Positions 16,484-25,048 of a DNA stretch of 34,588 nt are shown here, piece after piece. Each line of letters begins with the position of its first letter. Position 1 is the stretch's first letter. Source of the stretch: Mesorhizobium sp. Root157 (GTDB taxonomy: Bacteria; Pseudomonadota; Alphaproteobacteria; Rhizobiales; Rhizobiaceae); the NCBI RefSeq assembly GCF_001427385.1, contig NZ_LMGJ01000034.1:1-34588 (forward strand), in the 5' to 3' direction. The notes beneath the pieces were generated by a model. That model was not told the DNA's origin and made no database searches. It saw only the letters and a program-made list of their open reading frames with translations. The position numbers and the translations under genes are program-made.

Positions 16484-16902
16484 GATCGATCCTTCAACAA
16501 ATCGAGAGGGGGAATGCGGGCGACAAGGCCGCGCTTGAGGCAATCGGGCCGGCCCCGCCAGGGCATGAGCCCATCCGGGCTGGCGGCGAACAGTTCCGCA
16601 CCTGCAATGAGGTCGGCACCGTTCGTCGGTGCGAGGTCGCCGAAGACGTAGCTCCAACTGCCGTCGCGCAGGACAGAAGCGCTCAGGCGGCGCTTGCAGT
16701 TACCAAGGCATTCGACGGTTCGAACATCGACGGCACTGCCGGCGGCTGCCTGCCGCGCGCTTTCCGCCAACAATTCGCCGGCGCGGGGTTGCGTATCCGA
16801 GCCGGTTTCGTCGCGGCAGGTGGTGCACACGACAACCGTGACGGCAGCCCCGCCGGAGCGGCAGCCATTTTTTCCGTCAGGAGAATCACCGTCGAAATCC
16901 AA
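16480..16902 (-). CDS. DUF1636 family putative [2Fe-2S] or metal-binding protein
   Basis: First gene of the cob operon, 140 residues, soluble. It has a thioredoxin-like ferredoxin pattern of four cysteines, Cys26 and Cys29 (VCTTC) and Cys65 and Cys69 (CLGNC), as in small [2Fe-2S] proteins; binding of an Fe-S cluster or cobalt is inferred, not shown. DUF1636 genes are often found beside cobW. The start is a TTG at 16902: no ATG is available upstream of the first cysteine pair in this frame, and a perfect AAGGAG lies 6 nt before the TTG. The residues before Cys26 form a Gly/Asp-rich lead that may be dispensable. It follows the riboswitch directly and overlaps cobW by 4 nt. Confidence 0.85.
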   Translation of the reverse strand: MDFDGDSPDGKNGCRSGGAAVTVVVCTTCRDETGSDTQPRAGELLAESARQAAAGSAVDVRTVECLGNCKRRLSASVLRDGSWSYVFGDLAPTNGADLIAGAELFAASPDGLMPWRGRPDCLKRGLVARIPPLDLLKDRS

Positions 16903-16908
16903 TACGCG

Positions 16909-16914
16909 CTCCTT
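16909..16914 (-). promoter_or_regulatory. Shine-Dalgarno site fixing a TTG start
   Basis: On the minus strand these bases read AAGGAG, an ideal ribosome-binding site, with a 6-nt spacer to the TTG at 16902-16900. This is what decides the start of the DUF1636 gene. The site lies about 35 nt after the B12 box of the riboswitch, so it is a natural target for sequestration when cobalamin binds. Confidence 0.75.
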
Positions 16915-16947
16915 GCCCGGGACACCCGCCAGGCGGTCGGATTCTTA

Positions 16948-17102
16948 CATGCAGACGGCAGGTCTCCTGGCTCGCGGGTCGTTGCCTTGCTGCCGCCTTC
17001 CCGGGCATTGCCCAGTGGTGTTCGGCTCGGCTCATCGCTTACAGTTGCGGGGACAGCCGCGGATTTGAGATCGCAAGATCCCGCACCGCATTCCCTCTTA
17101 GC
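16948..17102 (-). promoter_or_regulatory. Cobalamin (AdoCbl-type) riboswitch
   Basis: Read on the minus strand, the segment has the cobalamin riboswitch landmarks in order: GGGAATGCGGTGCGGG at the 5' side, GGCTGTCCCCGCAACTGTAAGCG in the middle (positions about 17059-17037), CACTGGGCAATGCCCGGGAAGGC, and the B12 box AGCCAGGAGACCTGCCGT at 16972-16955. It lies between a promoter and the first gene of the cob operon, so it should reduce expression when cobalamin is plentiful. No terminator hairpin with a U-run follows, and the next element is the Shine-Dalgarno site, which favours translational control; this is an inference. The ends are approximate. Confidence 0.95.
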
Positions 17103-17136
17103 TCCCCTCTTTTGGAGAGGAGACCGTCTTTGCGGG

Positions 17137-17165
17137 ATTTAGGCTTGAGAGGGCGGGCGTGTCAA
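17137..17165 (-). promoter_or_regulatory. Probable sigma70-type promoter of the cob operon
   Basis: On the minus strand TTGACA (17165-17160) is followed by 17 nt and CTAAAT (17142-17137), close to the alphaproteobacterial pattern CTTGAC - N17 - CTATAT. Transcription would start near 17130, about 30 nt before the riboswitch core. The site lies just upstream of the riboswitch and immediately after the stop of the neighbouring glycosylase gene, which is the position expected for an operon promoter. Confidence 0.6.
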
Positions 17166-17172
17166 CGCGTGG

Positions 17173-18372
17173 TTACGACGGTTTGATGGCGGCGAGCGAC
17201 GGGCCAAGATCGCCCGCGGGCGTAACCTCGATCCGCTCCAGGCCGAGCCAGCCCTGCATGAGTTGCAGTTCCGCGAACAGTTCGGGGGCTGTGCCGGGTG
17301 GCGCGTGCGGTTCGGCATAGGCTGCGTGGACGCGCAGGACGCCGGCGGGGCGGTCGGCTTTCAGATCGACGCGGGCGACGATCCTGTCGCCAAGCAGGAA
17401 GGGCAGCACATAGTAGCCGTACTGGCGCTTGGCAGCCGGCGTGTAGATTTCGATGCGGTAGCGGAAACCGAACAGGTTTTCGGCGCGGGTGCGTTCGAAC
17501 ACCAATGGATCGAACGGTGCAAGCAAGGCGCGTGCTCCGATCCGGCGCGGCAGGCGGGCATCCTTGTGCAGATAGGCAGGCCTTGCCCAGCCATCGATGC
17601 GGACCGGGATCAGTTCGCCCTCTTCCACCAATTCCTCGATGCGCCCTTTGATATCGGCGGGCGAAAGCCGGAAGTAGTCGCGCAGGCAACCGACTGTGGC
17701 GATGCCATGCGCGCGCGCCGAGATGCGCAACAGTTCGCGGTGCGCATCGGCAGGAGAGGGGGTCGGCAGTTTCAGGATTGCCGGCGGCAATACACGTTCA
17801 GGCAGGTCGTACAGACGTTCGAAACCGCGCCGATAGGCGGTCGTGATGCGGCCTGCCCAAAACAGCCACTCGAAGGCGTGCTTGGCATCGCTCCAGCCCC
17901 ACCAGCCGCCGGAACCTTTCTGCCCGTCGAGGTCGGATGCGGCGATCGGGCCGCGGGATACGACCTGACGATAGATCCCTTCTATATAGTCGGCCCGTTC
18001 CCGCCCGAATTTCGCCAGGCCACCATACATCTCCTCGCCGCGTTCGGCGCGCTGCATGCGCCAGCGCATCAATGGATAGGTTTCGACGGGCAACAGCGAA
18101 GCCTCGTGGGCCCAATATTCGAACAGCAGCCGTTTGCGCGACTGAGCGGCGCCATCGAGCAGGGAAAGCGGATACGGGCCTAACCTTGAGTAAAGGGGCA
18201 TATAGTGGGCGCGCACCACGGCGCTGACGGAATCGATCTGCAACAGGCCGGTGCGGGACAGTGTTCGTGTCAGGTGCCTGCGGTCGATTGTGCCAGCAGG
18301 ACGGGGTAGGGCAAAGCCTTGCGCCGCAAGTGCGATGCGGCGGGCCTGTGAGGGCGAAAAGGTTTCTTTCAT
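17173..18372 (-). CDS. YcaQ/AlkX-type winged-helix DNA glycosylase
   Basis: A 399-residue protein of the AlkZ-like HTH_42 superfamily, whose members remove alkylated or crosslinked bases; E. coli YcaQ acts on DNA interstrand crosslinks. The N-terminal half has the catalytic motif Gln45-Ile-Asp47 (LLQIDSV), the QxD form of the YcaQ/AlkX branch and not the QxQ of AlkZ. Further family segments are LFEYWAHEASLLPVE, GWWGWSDAKHAFEWLFWAGRI, LLAPFDPLVFERTR near residue 285 and YTPAAKRQYGYYVLPFLLGDRIVARVDLK (quoted by position, residues about 310-340). The ATG at 18372 (MKETFSPSQARRIAL) fits the family; an ATG at 18411 would add 13 residues. It shares the strand of the cob operon, but the promoter and riboswitch after it make it a separate unit. 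Confidence 0.87.
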   Translation of the reverse strand: MKETFSPSQARRIALAAQGFALPRPAGTIDRRHLTRTLSRTGLLQIDSVSAVVRAHYMPLYSRLGPYPLSLLDGAAQSRKRLLFEYWAHEASLLPVETYPLMRWRMQRAERGEEMYGGLAKFGRERADYIEGIYRQVVSRGPIAASDLDGQKGSGGWWGWSDAKHAFEWLFWAGRITTAYRRGFERLYDLPERVLPPAILKLPTPSPADAHRELLRISARAHGIATVGCLRDYFRLSPADIKGRIEELVEEGELIPVRIDGWARPAYLHKDARLPRRIGARALLAPFDPLVFERTRAENLFGFRYRIEIYTPAAKRQYGYYVLPFLLGDRIVARVDLKADRPAGVLRVHAAYAEPHAPPGTAPELFAELQLMQGWLGLERIEVTPAGDLGPSLAAIKPS

Positions 18373-18699
18373 GGGCTTTGATCGGCGATGCTGGCAATTG
18401 ATGAGAAGCATTGATTCCGCTCATCCTAGCAGCGAAACCGCTGCGATGATGTCAGGAGTAAAAGTGGAGTAAAAAGTGAAGGAAACCAAACGAGAGCCGG
18501 ATTGACCCGTTTTGCCGCATCCGCGGCTCGACGCCATTCTGCGGCCAAGGTTTGACTTGCTTCGGGCAGTCGCCTGCGCTAACCCTCGCCGCGTTGCAGC
18601 ATGGGACCGGTGGGCGGTTCAGCGATTAACTGTCGCGCTTCCGTATCAGGGCCTGCTGTTATAGCTTCAGGCGGATAGCCGCTAACGGAAAGTCGCAGC
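18373..18699. promoter_or_regulatory. Divergent intergenic region upstream of nuoA and the glycosylase gene
   Basis: No gene supported. It holds an imperfect tandem repeat, GGAGTAAAAGT (18455-18465) and GGAGTAAAAAGT (18466-18477), a possible operator, and a hairpin GCAGCG-AAAC-CGCTGC at 18429-18444. The main nuo promoter should be here, but I could not assign it with confidence: TTGACC (18502) and TTGACT (18552) lack a good -10 at 16-18 nt, and TTATAG at 18659-18664 lacks a good -35. GGAAAG at 18687-18692, 7 nt before the nuoA ATG, is a sound ribosome-binding site. Confidence 0.5.
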
Positions 18700-19065
18700 A
18701 TGAACGCATTGCTGAGTTCGTATCTGCCGATCGTGATTTTCATCGGCGTGGCGCTGGTCGTGGGACTGGCCCTGATCGTCGCACCTTTTCTGGTGGCATA
18801 TCGCAATCCCGATCCGGAAAAACTGTCCGCCTATGAATGCGGTTTCAATTCGTTCGACGATGCACGCATGAAGTTCGACGTGCGGTTTTACCTGGTGTCG
18901 ATCCTGTTCATCATCTTCGACCTCGAGGTGGCCTTCCTGTTTCCATGGGCGGTTTCCTTCGGTGAAATCGGCATGCTCGGCTTCTGGTCGATGATGGTAT
19001 TCCTTGGCGTGCTGACCATCGGCTTTGCCTATGAGTGGAAGAAGGGGGCGCTCGAATGGGATTGA
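18700..19065 (+). CDS. nuoA: NADH-quinone oxidoreductase subunit A
   Basis: Small membrane subunit of complex I that lies near the quinone cavity. The 121 residues form three transmembrane helices (about 8-30, 64-86 and 92-112) joined by the loop with [16 protein letters not shown], including the conserved Cys, and [14 protein letters not shown] with the conserved acidic residue in the second helix. Length is usual. First gene of the nuo operon, with GGAAAG 7 nt before the ATG. It overlaps nuoB by 10 nt. Confidence 0.97.
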   Translation: MNALLSSYLPIVIFIGVALVVGLALIVAPFLVAYRNPDPEKLSAYECGFNSFDDARMKFDVRFYLVSILFIIFDLEVAFLFPWAVSFGEIGMLGFWSMMVFLGVLTIGFAYEWKKGALEWD

Positions 19066-19637
19066 GCGACGGTTCCGGCACGCTGGTAGCTCCGCGGCCC
19101 AAAGGCATTCTCGATCCAAGCACGGGAAAACCTGTCGGGTCCGACGATCCGTTCTTTGTCGGCATCAATGACGAACTTGCCGACAAGGGCTTCCTCGTTA
19201 CCTCGACCGAGGCGCTGATTACATGGGCGCGCACGGGCTCGCTGATGTACATGACCTTCGGGTTGGCCTGCTGCGCCGTGGAAATGATCCACTCTGCCAT
19301 GCCGCGCTACGACAGCGAGCGCTTCGGCATCGCGCCGCGCGCGTCTCCACGCCAGTCCGACGTGATGATCGTGGCGGGCACGCTGACCAACAAGATGGCG
19401 CCCGCGCTGCGCAAGGTCTACGACCAGATGCCGGAGCCGCGCTACGTCATCTCGATGGGCTCCTGCGCCAATGGCGGCGGCTATTACCATTATTCCTATT
19501 CGGTGGTGCGCGGTTGCGACCGCATCGTGCCTGTGGACATCTATGTGCCCGGCTGCCCGCCCAGTGCGGAAGCGTTGATGTACGGCCTTCTTCTGCTGCA
19601 GAAGAAGATTCGCCGTACCGGCACGATCGAGCGGTGA
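19056..19637 (+). CDS. nuoB: NADH-quinone oxidoreductase subunit B
   Basis: Peripheral-arm subunit (PSST homologue) carrying cluster N2, the electron donor to ubiquinone. The 193 residues include the tandem Cys72-Cys73 ([10 protein letters not shown]), Cys137 ([14 protein letters not shown]) and Cys167 ([11 protein letters not shown]), the full set of N2 ligands. The start was set at the ATG at 19056 ([17 protein letters not shown]), a typical rhizobial N terminus with AAGGGGG upstream, and not at 19035. It overlaps the end of nuoA by 10 nt. Confidence 0.97.
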   Translation: MGLSDGSGTLVAPRPKGILDPSTGKPVGSDDPFFVGINDELADKGFLVTSTEALITWARTGSLMYMTFGLACCAVEMIHSAMPRYDSERFGIAPRASPRQSDVMIVAGTLTNKMAPALRKVYDQMPEPRYVISMGSCANGGGYYHYSYSVVRGCDRIVPVDIYVPGCPPSAEALMYGLLLLQKKIRRTGTIER

Positions 19638-19640
19638 GCG

Positions 19641-20249
19641 ATGATGAGCGAAGCACTCAACACCCTTGCCGAGCATATCAAGGACGAGCTCGACGCCGAC
19701 ATCCTTGAAAGCGTCATCGCCTATGGCGAACTGACCCTTACGGTGAAGGCGGCGGATATCGTCGATGTCGTGCGTTTCCTGCGCGACGATGCGAAGTGCC
19801 GTTTCATATCGATCATCGATGTCTGCGGAGCCGACTATCCTGCCCGAGCCAAGCGCTTCGATGTCGTCTACCATCTTTTGTCGCCGAAGCAGAACCTGCG
19901 TATTCGCGTCAAGGTAGAGGCGGGCGAGGACACGCTGGTGCCGTCGATCACTGGCGTCTATCCGGGCGCCGACTGGTTCGAGCGCGAGACCTACGATCTT
20001 TATGGCGTGCTGTTTTCCGGCCATCCGGATCTGCGGCGGCTGCTGACCGACTATGGCTTCGAGGGCCATCCGCTACGCAAGGATTTCCCGCTGACCGGCT
20101 TTGTCGAGGTCCGCTACGACGACGAGGCCAAGCGCGTCATCTACGAGCCCGTCGAACTGAAGCAGGAATTCCGCAATTTCGATTTTCTCTCGCCTTGGGA
20201 AGGCACGGACTACGTGCTGCCGGGTGATGAGAAAGCGAAGACGAACTGA
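19641..20249 (+). CDS. nuoC: NADH-quinone oxidoreductase subunit C
   Basis: Peripheral-arm subunit (30-kDa homologue) without cofactors, packing against NuoD. The 202 residues contain the family segments [81 protein letters not shown] (positions about 110-158) with the signature ERExxDxxG. Separate from nuoD, unlike the fused NuoCD of E. coli. Starts at ATG 19641 or the next ATG at 19644, 3 nt after nuoB. Confidence 0.97.
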   Translation: MMSEALNTLAEHIKDELDADILESVIAYGELTLTVKAADIVDVVRFLRDDAKCRFISIIDVCGADYPARAKRFDVVYHLLSPKQNLRIRVKVEAGEDTLVPSITGVYPGADWFERETYDLYGVLFSGHPDLRRLLTDYGFEGHPLRKDFPLTGFVEVRYDDEAKRVIYEPVELKQEFRNFDFLSPWEGTDYVLPGDEKAKTN

Positions 20250-20258
20250 GGCACGGGC

Positions 20259-21449
20259 ATGGCTGAAACCTCGGTACGTAATTTCAATATCAACTTCGGC
20301 CCGCAGCATCCGGCCGCACACGGCGTCTTGCGCCTTGTGCTGGAACTGGACGGCGAGGTGGTGGACCGCGTCGATCCGCATATCGGGCTTCTGCATCGCG
20401 GTACAGAGAAGTTGATCGAGCACAAGACCTATCTGCAGGCGGTGCCCTATCTCGACCGGCTCGACTATTGCGCGCCGATGAACCAGGAGCATGCCTTCGC
20501 GCTTGCTGCCGAACGGTTGCTGGGCATCGAAGTGCCGAAGCGCGGCCAGTTGATCCGCGTGCTCTATTCCGAAATGGGCCGCATCATGTCGCACATTCTC
20601 AATGTGACGACGCAGGCGATGGACGTCGGCGCGCTGACGCCACCGCTGTGGGGCTTTGTCGAACGCGAAAAGCTGATGGTGTTCTACGAACGCGCCAGCG
20701 GTTCGCGCATGCATGCGGCCTATTTCCGTCCGGGCGGTGTGCATCAGGACCTGCCGCGGCAGTTGATCGAAGATATCGGCAAGTGGATCGATCCGTTCCT
20801 CAAGTCGGTCGACGACCTCGACGTGCTGTTGACGCCGAATCGCATCTTCAAGCAGCGCAATGCCGACGTCGGCGTGGTGTCGCTGGAGGATGCCTGGGCG
20901 TGGGGCTTTTCGGGGGTGATGGTGCGCGGCTCGGGCGCTGCCTGGGATTTGCGCAAATCGCAGCCCTATGAGTGCTATTCGGAACTCGAATTCGACATTC
21001 CGATCGGCAAGAACGGCGACTGCTACGACCGTTACCTGGTCCGCATGGAAGAGATGCGCCAGTCGGCCAGGATCATGCGCCAGTGCGTCGACCTGCTGCT
21101 TGGCAAGGAGAGCACCGGTCCGGTTTCCAACCTTGACGGCAAGGTGGTGCCGCCCAAGCGAGGCGAGATGAAGCGCTCCATGGAAGCGCTGATCCACCAC
21201 TTCAAGCTCTATACCGAGGGTTACAAGGTGCCGGCGGGTGAGGTCTATGCAGCGGTGGAAGCGCCCAAGGGCGAGTTCGGCGTCTATCTGGTTTCGGACG
21301 GCACCAACAAGCCCTATCGCTGCAAGCTGCGCGCGCCGGGGTTTGCGCATCTGCAGGCCATGGATTTCCTGTGCCGCGGCCACATGCTCGCCGACGTGAC
21401 CGCCATTCTCGGCTCGCTCGACATCGTGTTCGGCGAGGTCGACAGATGA
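20259..21449 (+). CDS. nuoD: NADH-quinone oxidoreductase subunit D
   Basis: 49-kDa homologue that forms most of the quinone site with NuoB. The 396 residues start with [15 protein letters not shown]; His21 and Tyr70 match the quinone-contacting His59 and Tyr108 of the bovine mature subunit, by alignment of the HPAAHG to LDY segment. Arg47 (HRGTEK) matches bovine Arg85, which is dimethylated by NDUFAF7 in mitochondria. The protein ends with the family-typical [14 protein letters not shown]. The stop overlaps the start of the methyltransferase gene that follows (ATGA at 21446-21449). Confidence 0.98.
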   Translation: MAETSVRNFNINFGPQHPAAHGVLRLVLELDGEVVDRVDPHIGLLHRGTEKLIEHKTYLQAVPYLDRLDYCAPMNQEHAFALAAERLLGIEVPKRGQLIRVLYSEMGRIMSHILNVTTQAMDVGALTPPLWGFVEREKLMVFYERASGSRMHAAYFRPGGVHQDLPRQLIEDIGKWIDPFLKSVDDLDVLLTPNRIFKQRNADVGVVSLEDAWAWGFSGVMVRGSGAAWDLRKSQPYECYSELEFDIPIGKNGDCYDRYLVRMEEMRQSARIMRQCVDLLLGKESTGPVSNLDGKVVPPKRGEMKRSMEALIHHFKLYTEGYKVPAGEVYAAVEAPKGEFGVYLVSDGTNKPYRCKLRAPGFAHLQAMDFLCRGHMLADVTAILGSLDIVFGEVDR

Positions 21450-22408
21450 TGGCAGCTACGGCGGACGATATCGTGATCGATGCCCGAAGCGGGCGTATCG
21501 ACAATGCGAATGCCGTCGAGCGGACGGCTATTGCCGCGCTGCGTGCTGCTCTTACCGTCCTGCGCCCGTTCGACAGTTTCGGCATTTCCTACATCGCCCG
21601 CGCCGTACGGTCGGTCTTGCCCAGCAGGCGTTCCATGGTGTTCGTGCTCGACCCCGACTGCCGCATGCGCGTTGCGTATTGCGACACTTACTGGTCGGTC
21701 CTGCTGCGCCGGAACTATCCTTACGAGCGGGCGCTGCATGCGCTCGTCGATCTGTCGCGCGACGTGGAGTTCGGCTTTATCGACGGTGGGGCCAACCACG
21801 GCTACTGGTCGATCCTGGCATCGGGGCTGCGCGCCGGGGCCAGGAAGACGGTTGCGATAGAGCTTGCACCCGACACCTACAGCCGGCTTGAGGACAATTG
21901 GCAACTCAACGGCGAGCGCTTCGTCGTCCTCAACCGGGCCATCGGCAGGGTGACCGGCGACGCGGTCAAGATTTACGGCCGCAAGCACGAGGCCCGCTCG
22001 ACGGTTGCGCCTGAGGGTGATGCGACCGTGCTATTCGAGAACGAGACGGTCTCGCTGGACGACCTTGCTGCCATGCCGGTCTTCGAGGGGCTGGACAAGT
22101 TCATGGTCAAGCTCGACGTCGAAGGCGTGGAGGTGCCTGCGCTGGAGGGTGGAGAGCGGCTTTTAGCGGGCGACACGGTGTTCATCTATGAAGAACACGG
22201 ATCGGACCCGAAGCATGAGACGACGCGTCATGTTCTCGACCAGATGAAATTGCGGGTGTTCTGGCTGGGCGGAGACAGGGCCAGGGAATTGAAATCCGCC
22301 GACGAATTGAACCGGATCAAAAAGTCCCGCCGCACAGGCTACGACATGATCGCAAGCAGAAGCCCGTTTTGGTTGCAGCGCCTCGAAGCGGCAACGCTGT
22401 TGCACTGA
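21446..22408 (+). CDS. FkbM-family SAM-dependent methyltransferase inside the nuo operon
   Basis: A 320-residue protein with the FkbM pattern: SAM-binding motif [13 protein letters not shown] (111-122), an acidic residue after the next strand (AIELAPDTY, near 138-146), SLDDLA (203-208), and the family signature [15 protein letters not shown] (222-236), followed by FIYEEHG. No signal peptide or membrane helix is evident. Most characterised FkbM proteins are O-methyltransferases of sugars or natural products; the substrate here is unknown. The ATG at 21446 overlaps the nuoD stop, and nuoE starts 20 nt after its end, so it is built into the operon. It is not one of the 14 complex I subunits. Modification of a complex I part is possible but unsupported; a cell-surface glycan substrate is equally open. 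Confidence 0.88.
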   Translation: MMAATADDIVIDARSGRIDNANAVERTAIAALRAALTVLRPFDSFGISYIARAVRSVLPSRRSMVFVLDPDCRMRVAYCDTYWSVLLRRNYPYERALHALVDLSRDVEFGFIDGGANHGYWSILASGLRAGARKTVAIELAPDTYSRLEDNWQLNGERFVVLNRAIGRVTGDAVKIYGRKHEARSTVAPEGDATVLFENETVSLDDLAAMPVFEGLDKFMVKLDVEGVEVPALEGGERLLAGDTVFIYEEHGSDPKHETTRHVLDQMKLRVFWLGGDRARELKSADELNRIKKSRRTGYDMIASRSPFWLQRLEAATLLH

Positions 22409-22428
22409 CGCGGAGCCAGGATCAGAAG

Positions 22429-23652
22429 ATGACAGTTCGCAGACTAGCCGCCGCAGAAGTCCAGCCAGCGAGTTTTGCCTTCAACAGGGCGAACGCGGCG
22501 TCGGCCAAGCAATGGATCAAGAAGTATCCGAAGGGCCGCCAGCAATCGGCGATCATTCCGCTTTTGATGCTGGCGCAGGAACAGGACGGCTGGGTGACCA
22601 AGGCGGCCATCGAGGCGGTCTGCGACATGCTCGACATGCCTTATATCCGTGGCCTCGAGGTCGCGACTTTCTACACCCAGTTTCAGTTGAAGCCGGTCGG
22701 CACGCGCGCCCATATCCAGGTTTGCGGCACCACGCCCTGCATGATCATGGGCGCAGGCGAACTGATGGACGTGTGCCGGTCGAAGATTCATCCCGAGCCG
22801 CTTCAACCCAACCGGGACGGCACCTTGTCGTGGGAAGAGGTGGAGTGCCAGGGCGCCTGCGTGAATGCGCCGATGGTGATGATCTTCAAGGACAGCTACG
22901 AGGATTTGACGCCCGAAAGGCTCGCCGAGATCATCGACGCGTTCGAGGCCGGCAAGGGGGCCGACGTCAAGACGGGCCCGCAGACCGACCGTGTCTATTC
23001 CGCGCCGATCGGCGGGTTCACGTCGCTTCGCGACGAGAAGGCCGTACTGAAGACGACCCGCGACCGCGAGATCAAGGCTGCCGCTAGAGCCGGAAATGAG
23101 GCTGCCGTTGCGCCCTCCAATGCCGCCAAGCCGAAGACCGATGCGCCCGAAACCAGCCCGGCGTTGAAGACGCCATCGAAGGCGAAAGTCGTGCCGGCTG
23201 CCGAGAAAGCCGCGAGCGTTTCCGCCCCGGCGCACTCCGCCGCCAATGCCAACAAGGCGACCAGCAAGATCGAGGGTGCCGTCAAGCAGCGCAGCGGACC
23301 GAAGGTTAAGGCCGAGCCTGTTGCCGCATTCAAGGCGCCTGAGGCCAAGGCAGCCGCCAAGCCTTCGCTCGAGGACAAGAACCGTCCGGCAGGGATCACC
23401 AAGCCGGCAGCGGTTGACGATCTCAAGCTGATTTCCGGCGTCGGGCCGAAGAACGAGAGGATCCTGCACGAACTGGGTATCTTCACGTTTGCACAGGTCG
23501 CTTCGTGGAAGAAGGCGGAGCGCGACTGGGTCGACGGCTATCTCAATTTCCATGGGCGCGTCGAGCGCGAGGATTGGGTAAAGCAGGCCAAGGCGCTCGC
23601 CAAGGGTGGCGTCGCCGAATACATCCGCGTTTTCGGCAAGAAGCCGGTCTGA
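22429..23652 (+). CDS. nuoE: NADH-quinone oxidoreductase subunit E with long C-terminal extension
   Basis: 24-kDa homologue in the NADH-dehydrogenase module; binds [2Fe-2S] cluster N1a through Cys99 and Cys104 (CGTTPC) and Cys140 and Cys144 (CQGAC). At 407 residues it is more than twice the core length. After the thioredoxin-like core (to about 195) comes an Ala/Lys/Pro-rich linker (about 220-325) and a C-terminal domain (about 327-407) with the helix-hairpin-helix-like sequence [17 protein letters not shown] and [19 protein letters not shown]. The same domain ends the protein encoded at 25049-25759. Such extended NuoE proteins occur in rhizobia. Start at ATG 22429 ([18 protein letters not shown]); an upstream frame from 22369 overlaps the preceding gene. 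Confidence 0.95.
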   Translation: MTVRRLAAAEVQPASFAFNRANAASAKQWIKKYPKGRQQSAIIPLLMLAQEQDGWVTKAAIEAVCDMLDMPYIRGLEVATFYTQFQLKPVGTRAHIQVCGTTPCMIMGAGELMDVCRSKIHPEPLQPNRDGTLSWEEVECQGACVNAPMVMIFKDSYEDLTPERLAEIIDAFEAGKGADVKTGPQTDRVYSAPIGGFTSLRDEKAVLKTTRDREIKAAARAGNEAAVAPSNAAKPKTDAPETSPALKTPSKAKVVPAAEKAASVSAPAHSAANANKATSKIEGAVKQRSGPKVKAEPVAAFKAPEAKAAAKPSLEDKNRPAGITKPAAVDDLKLISGVGPKNERILHELGIFTFAQVASWKKAERDWVDGYLNFHGRVEREDWVKQAKALAKGGVAEYIRVFGKKPV

Positions 23653-23662
23653 GGGACGAACG

Positions 23663-24967
23663 ATGCTTCAGGACAAGGACCGCATATTCACCAACATATA
23701 CGGCCGGTTCGACCGCTCGCTGCAGGGCGCGATGGCGCGCGGCGCGTGGGACGGCACCAAGTCGATCATCGACAAGGGCCGCGACTGGATCATCAACGAG
23801 ATGAAGGCGTCCGGTCTGCGCGGACGCGGTGGCGCCGGCTTCCCGACCGGATTGAAGTGGTCGTTCATGCCCAAGCAGAGCGACGGGCGCCCGAGTTATC
23901 TCGTCATCAACGCGGACGAATCCGAACCGGGAACCTGCAAGGATCGCGATATTCTGCGCCATGATCCGCACACGCTGGTCGAGGGCGCTTTGCTTGCCGG
24001 TTTCGCCATGGGCGCGATCGCCGCTTACATCTATGTGCGCGGCGAGTTCATCCGTGAGCGCGAGGCGCTGCAACGGGCCATCGATGAGGCCTATGACGCC
24101 AAGCTGATCGGCAAGAACAACAAGAACGGCTACGACTTCGACATCTATGTGCACCACGGCGCCGGCGCCTATATCTGCGGCGAGGAGACGGCGCTGCTGG
24201 AAAGCCTCGAAGGCAAGAAGGGTCAGCCAAGGCTGAAGCCGCCGTTCCCGGCCAATGTCGGCCTCTATGGTTGTCCGACGACGGTCAACAATGTCGAATC
24301 GATTGCGGTTGCGCCGACGATCCTGCGGCGCGGGGCAGCATGGTTCTCCTCCTTCGGACGGCCGAACAATGTCGGCACCAAGCTGTTCATGCTGGTCGGC
24401 CATGTCAACACACCCTGCACGGTCGAGGAGACCATGGGCATCAGCTTCCGCGAACTGGTCGAGACGCATGGCGGCGGCATTCGCGGCGGCTGGGACAATC
24501 TGCTGGCTGTGATCCCCGGCGGCGCATCGTGCCCGGTGGTGAAGGCCGAAGACATCATCGACTGCCCGATGGATTTCGACGGCCTGCGCGAAAAGAAGTC
24601 GTCTTTTGGCACGGCTGCCGTGATCGTCATGGACAAGTCGACGGACATCGTGAAGGCGATCGCGCGGCTATCGTACTTCTTCAAGCATGAGAGTTGCGGC
24701 CAGTGCACGCCATGCCGCGAGGGCACCGGCTGGATGTGGCGCGTGATGGAACGCTTGGTGCGCGGCCAAGCGCAGAAAAGCGAGATCGACATGCTGCTCG
24801 ACGTGACCAAGCAGATCGAGGGCCACACCATCTGCGCGCTGGGCGATGCGGCGGCGTGGCCGGTGCAGGGCCTGATCCGCAATTTCCGTCCGGAGATCGA
24901 GCGGCGCATCGATGAGTTCACCCGAAATGCGCATCAGGTTCAGCCGGTGCTTGCGGCAGCCGAATAA
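23663..24967 (+). CDS. nuoF: NADH-quinone oxidoreductase subunit F
   Basis: 51-kDa homologue that oxidises NADH; carries FMN and cluster N3. The 434 residues include the FMN/NADH-binding glycine-rich [16 protein letters not shown] (51-66), [29 protein letters not shown] and the [4Fe-4S] ligands Cys345, Cys348 and Cys351 ([12 protein letters not shown]) and Cys391 (HTICALGD). Length is usual. Start at ATG 23663, 10 nt after nuoE, with GAGGGA upstream; a longer frame from 23606 lies inside nuoE. Confidence 0.98.
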   Translation: MLQDKDRIFTNIYGRFDRSLQGAMARGAWDGTKSIIDKGRDWIINEMKASGLRGRGGAGFPTGLKWSFMPKQSDGRPSYLVINADESEPGTCKDRDILRHDPHTLVEGALLAGFAMGAIAAYIYVRGEFIREREALQRAIDEAYDAKLIGKNNKNGYDFDIYVHHGAGAYICGEETALLESLEGKKGQPRLKPPFPANVGLYGCPTTVNNVESIAVAPTILRRGAAWFSSFGRPNNVGTKLFMLVGHVNTPCTVEETMGISFRELVETHGGGIRGGWDNLLAVIPGGASCPVVKAEDIIDCPMDFDGLREKKSSFGTAAVIVMDKSTDIVKAIARLSYFFKHESCGQCTPCREGTGWMWRVMERLVRGQAQKSEIDMLLDVTKQIEGHTICALGDAAAWPVQGLIRNFRPEIERRIDEFTRNAHQVQPVLAAAE

Positions 24968-25048
24968 GATTCGAAAGTGCGGGTAAAAGTCCGAAAACAA
25001 GGAAACGCAACGAGGGTAGACGGAACGGAACGACACAGGAGAGCTGAA

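Noticed and set aside
15254..16651. Plus-strand frame of 465 codons
   Set aside because: Antisense shadow of cobW and the start of cobN; no domain recognised.
18502..18583. TTGACC and TTGACT boxes as the nuo promoter
   Set aside because: Neither has a recognisable -10 element at 16-18 nt, so no promoter was called, though the true one is probably in this region.
20073..21383. Minus-strand frame of 436 codons
   Set aside because: Antisense shadow of nuoD; composition (His/Arg/Leu-rich) is typical of reverse-complement reading.
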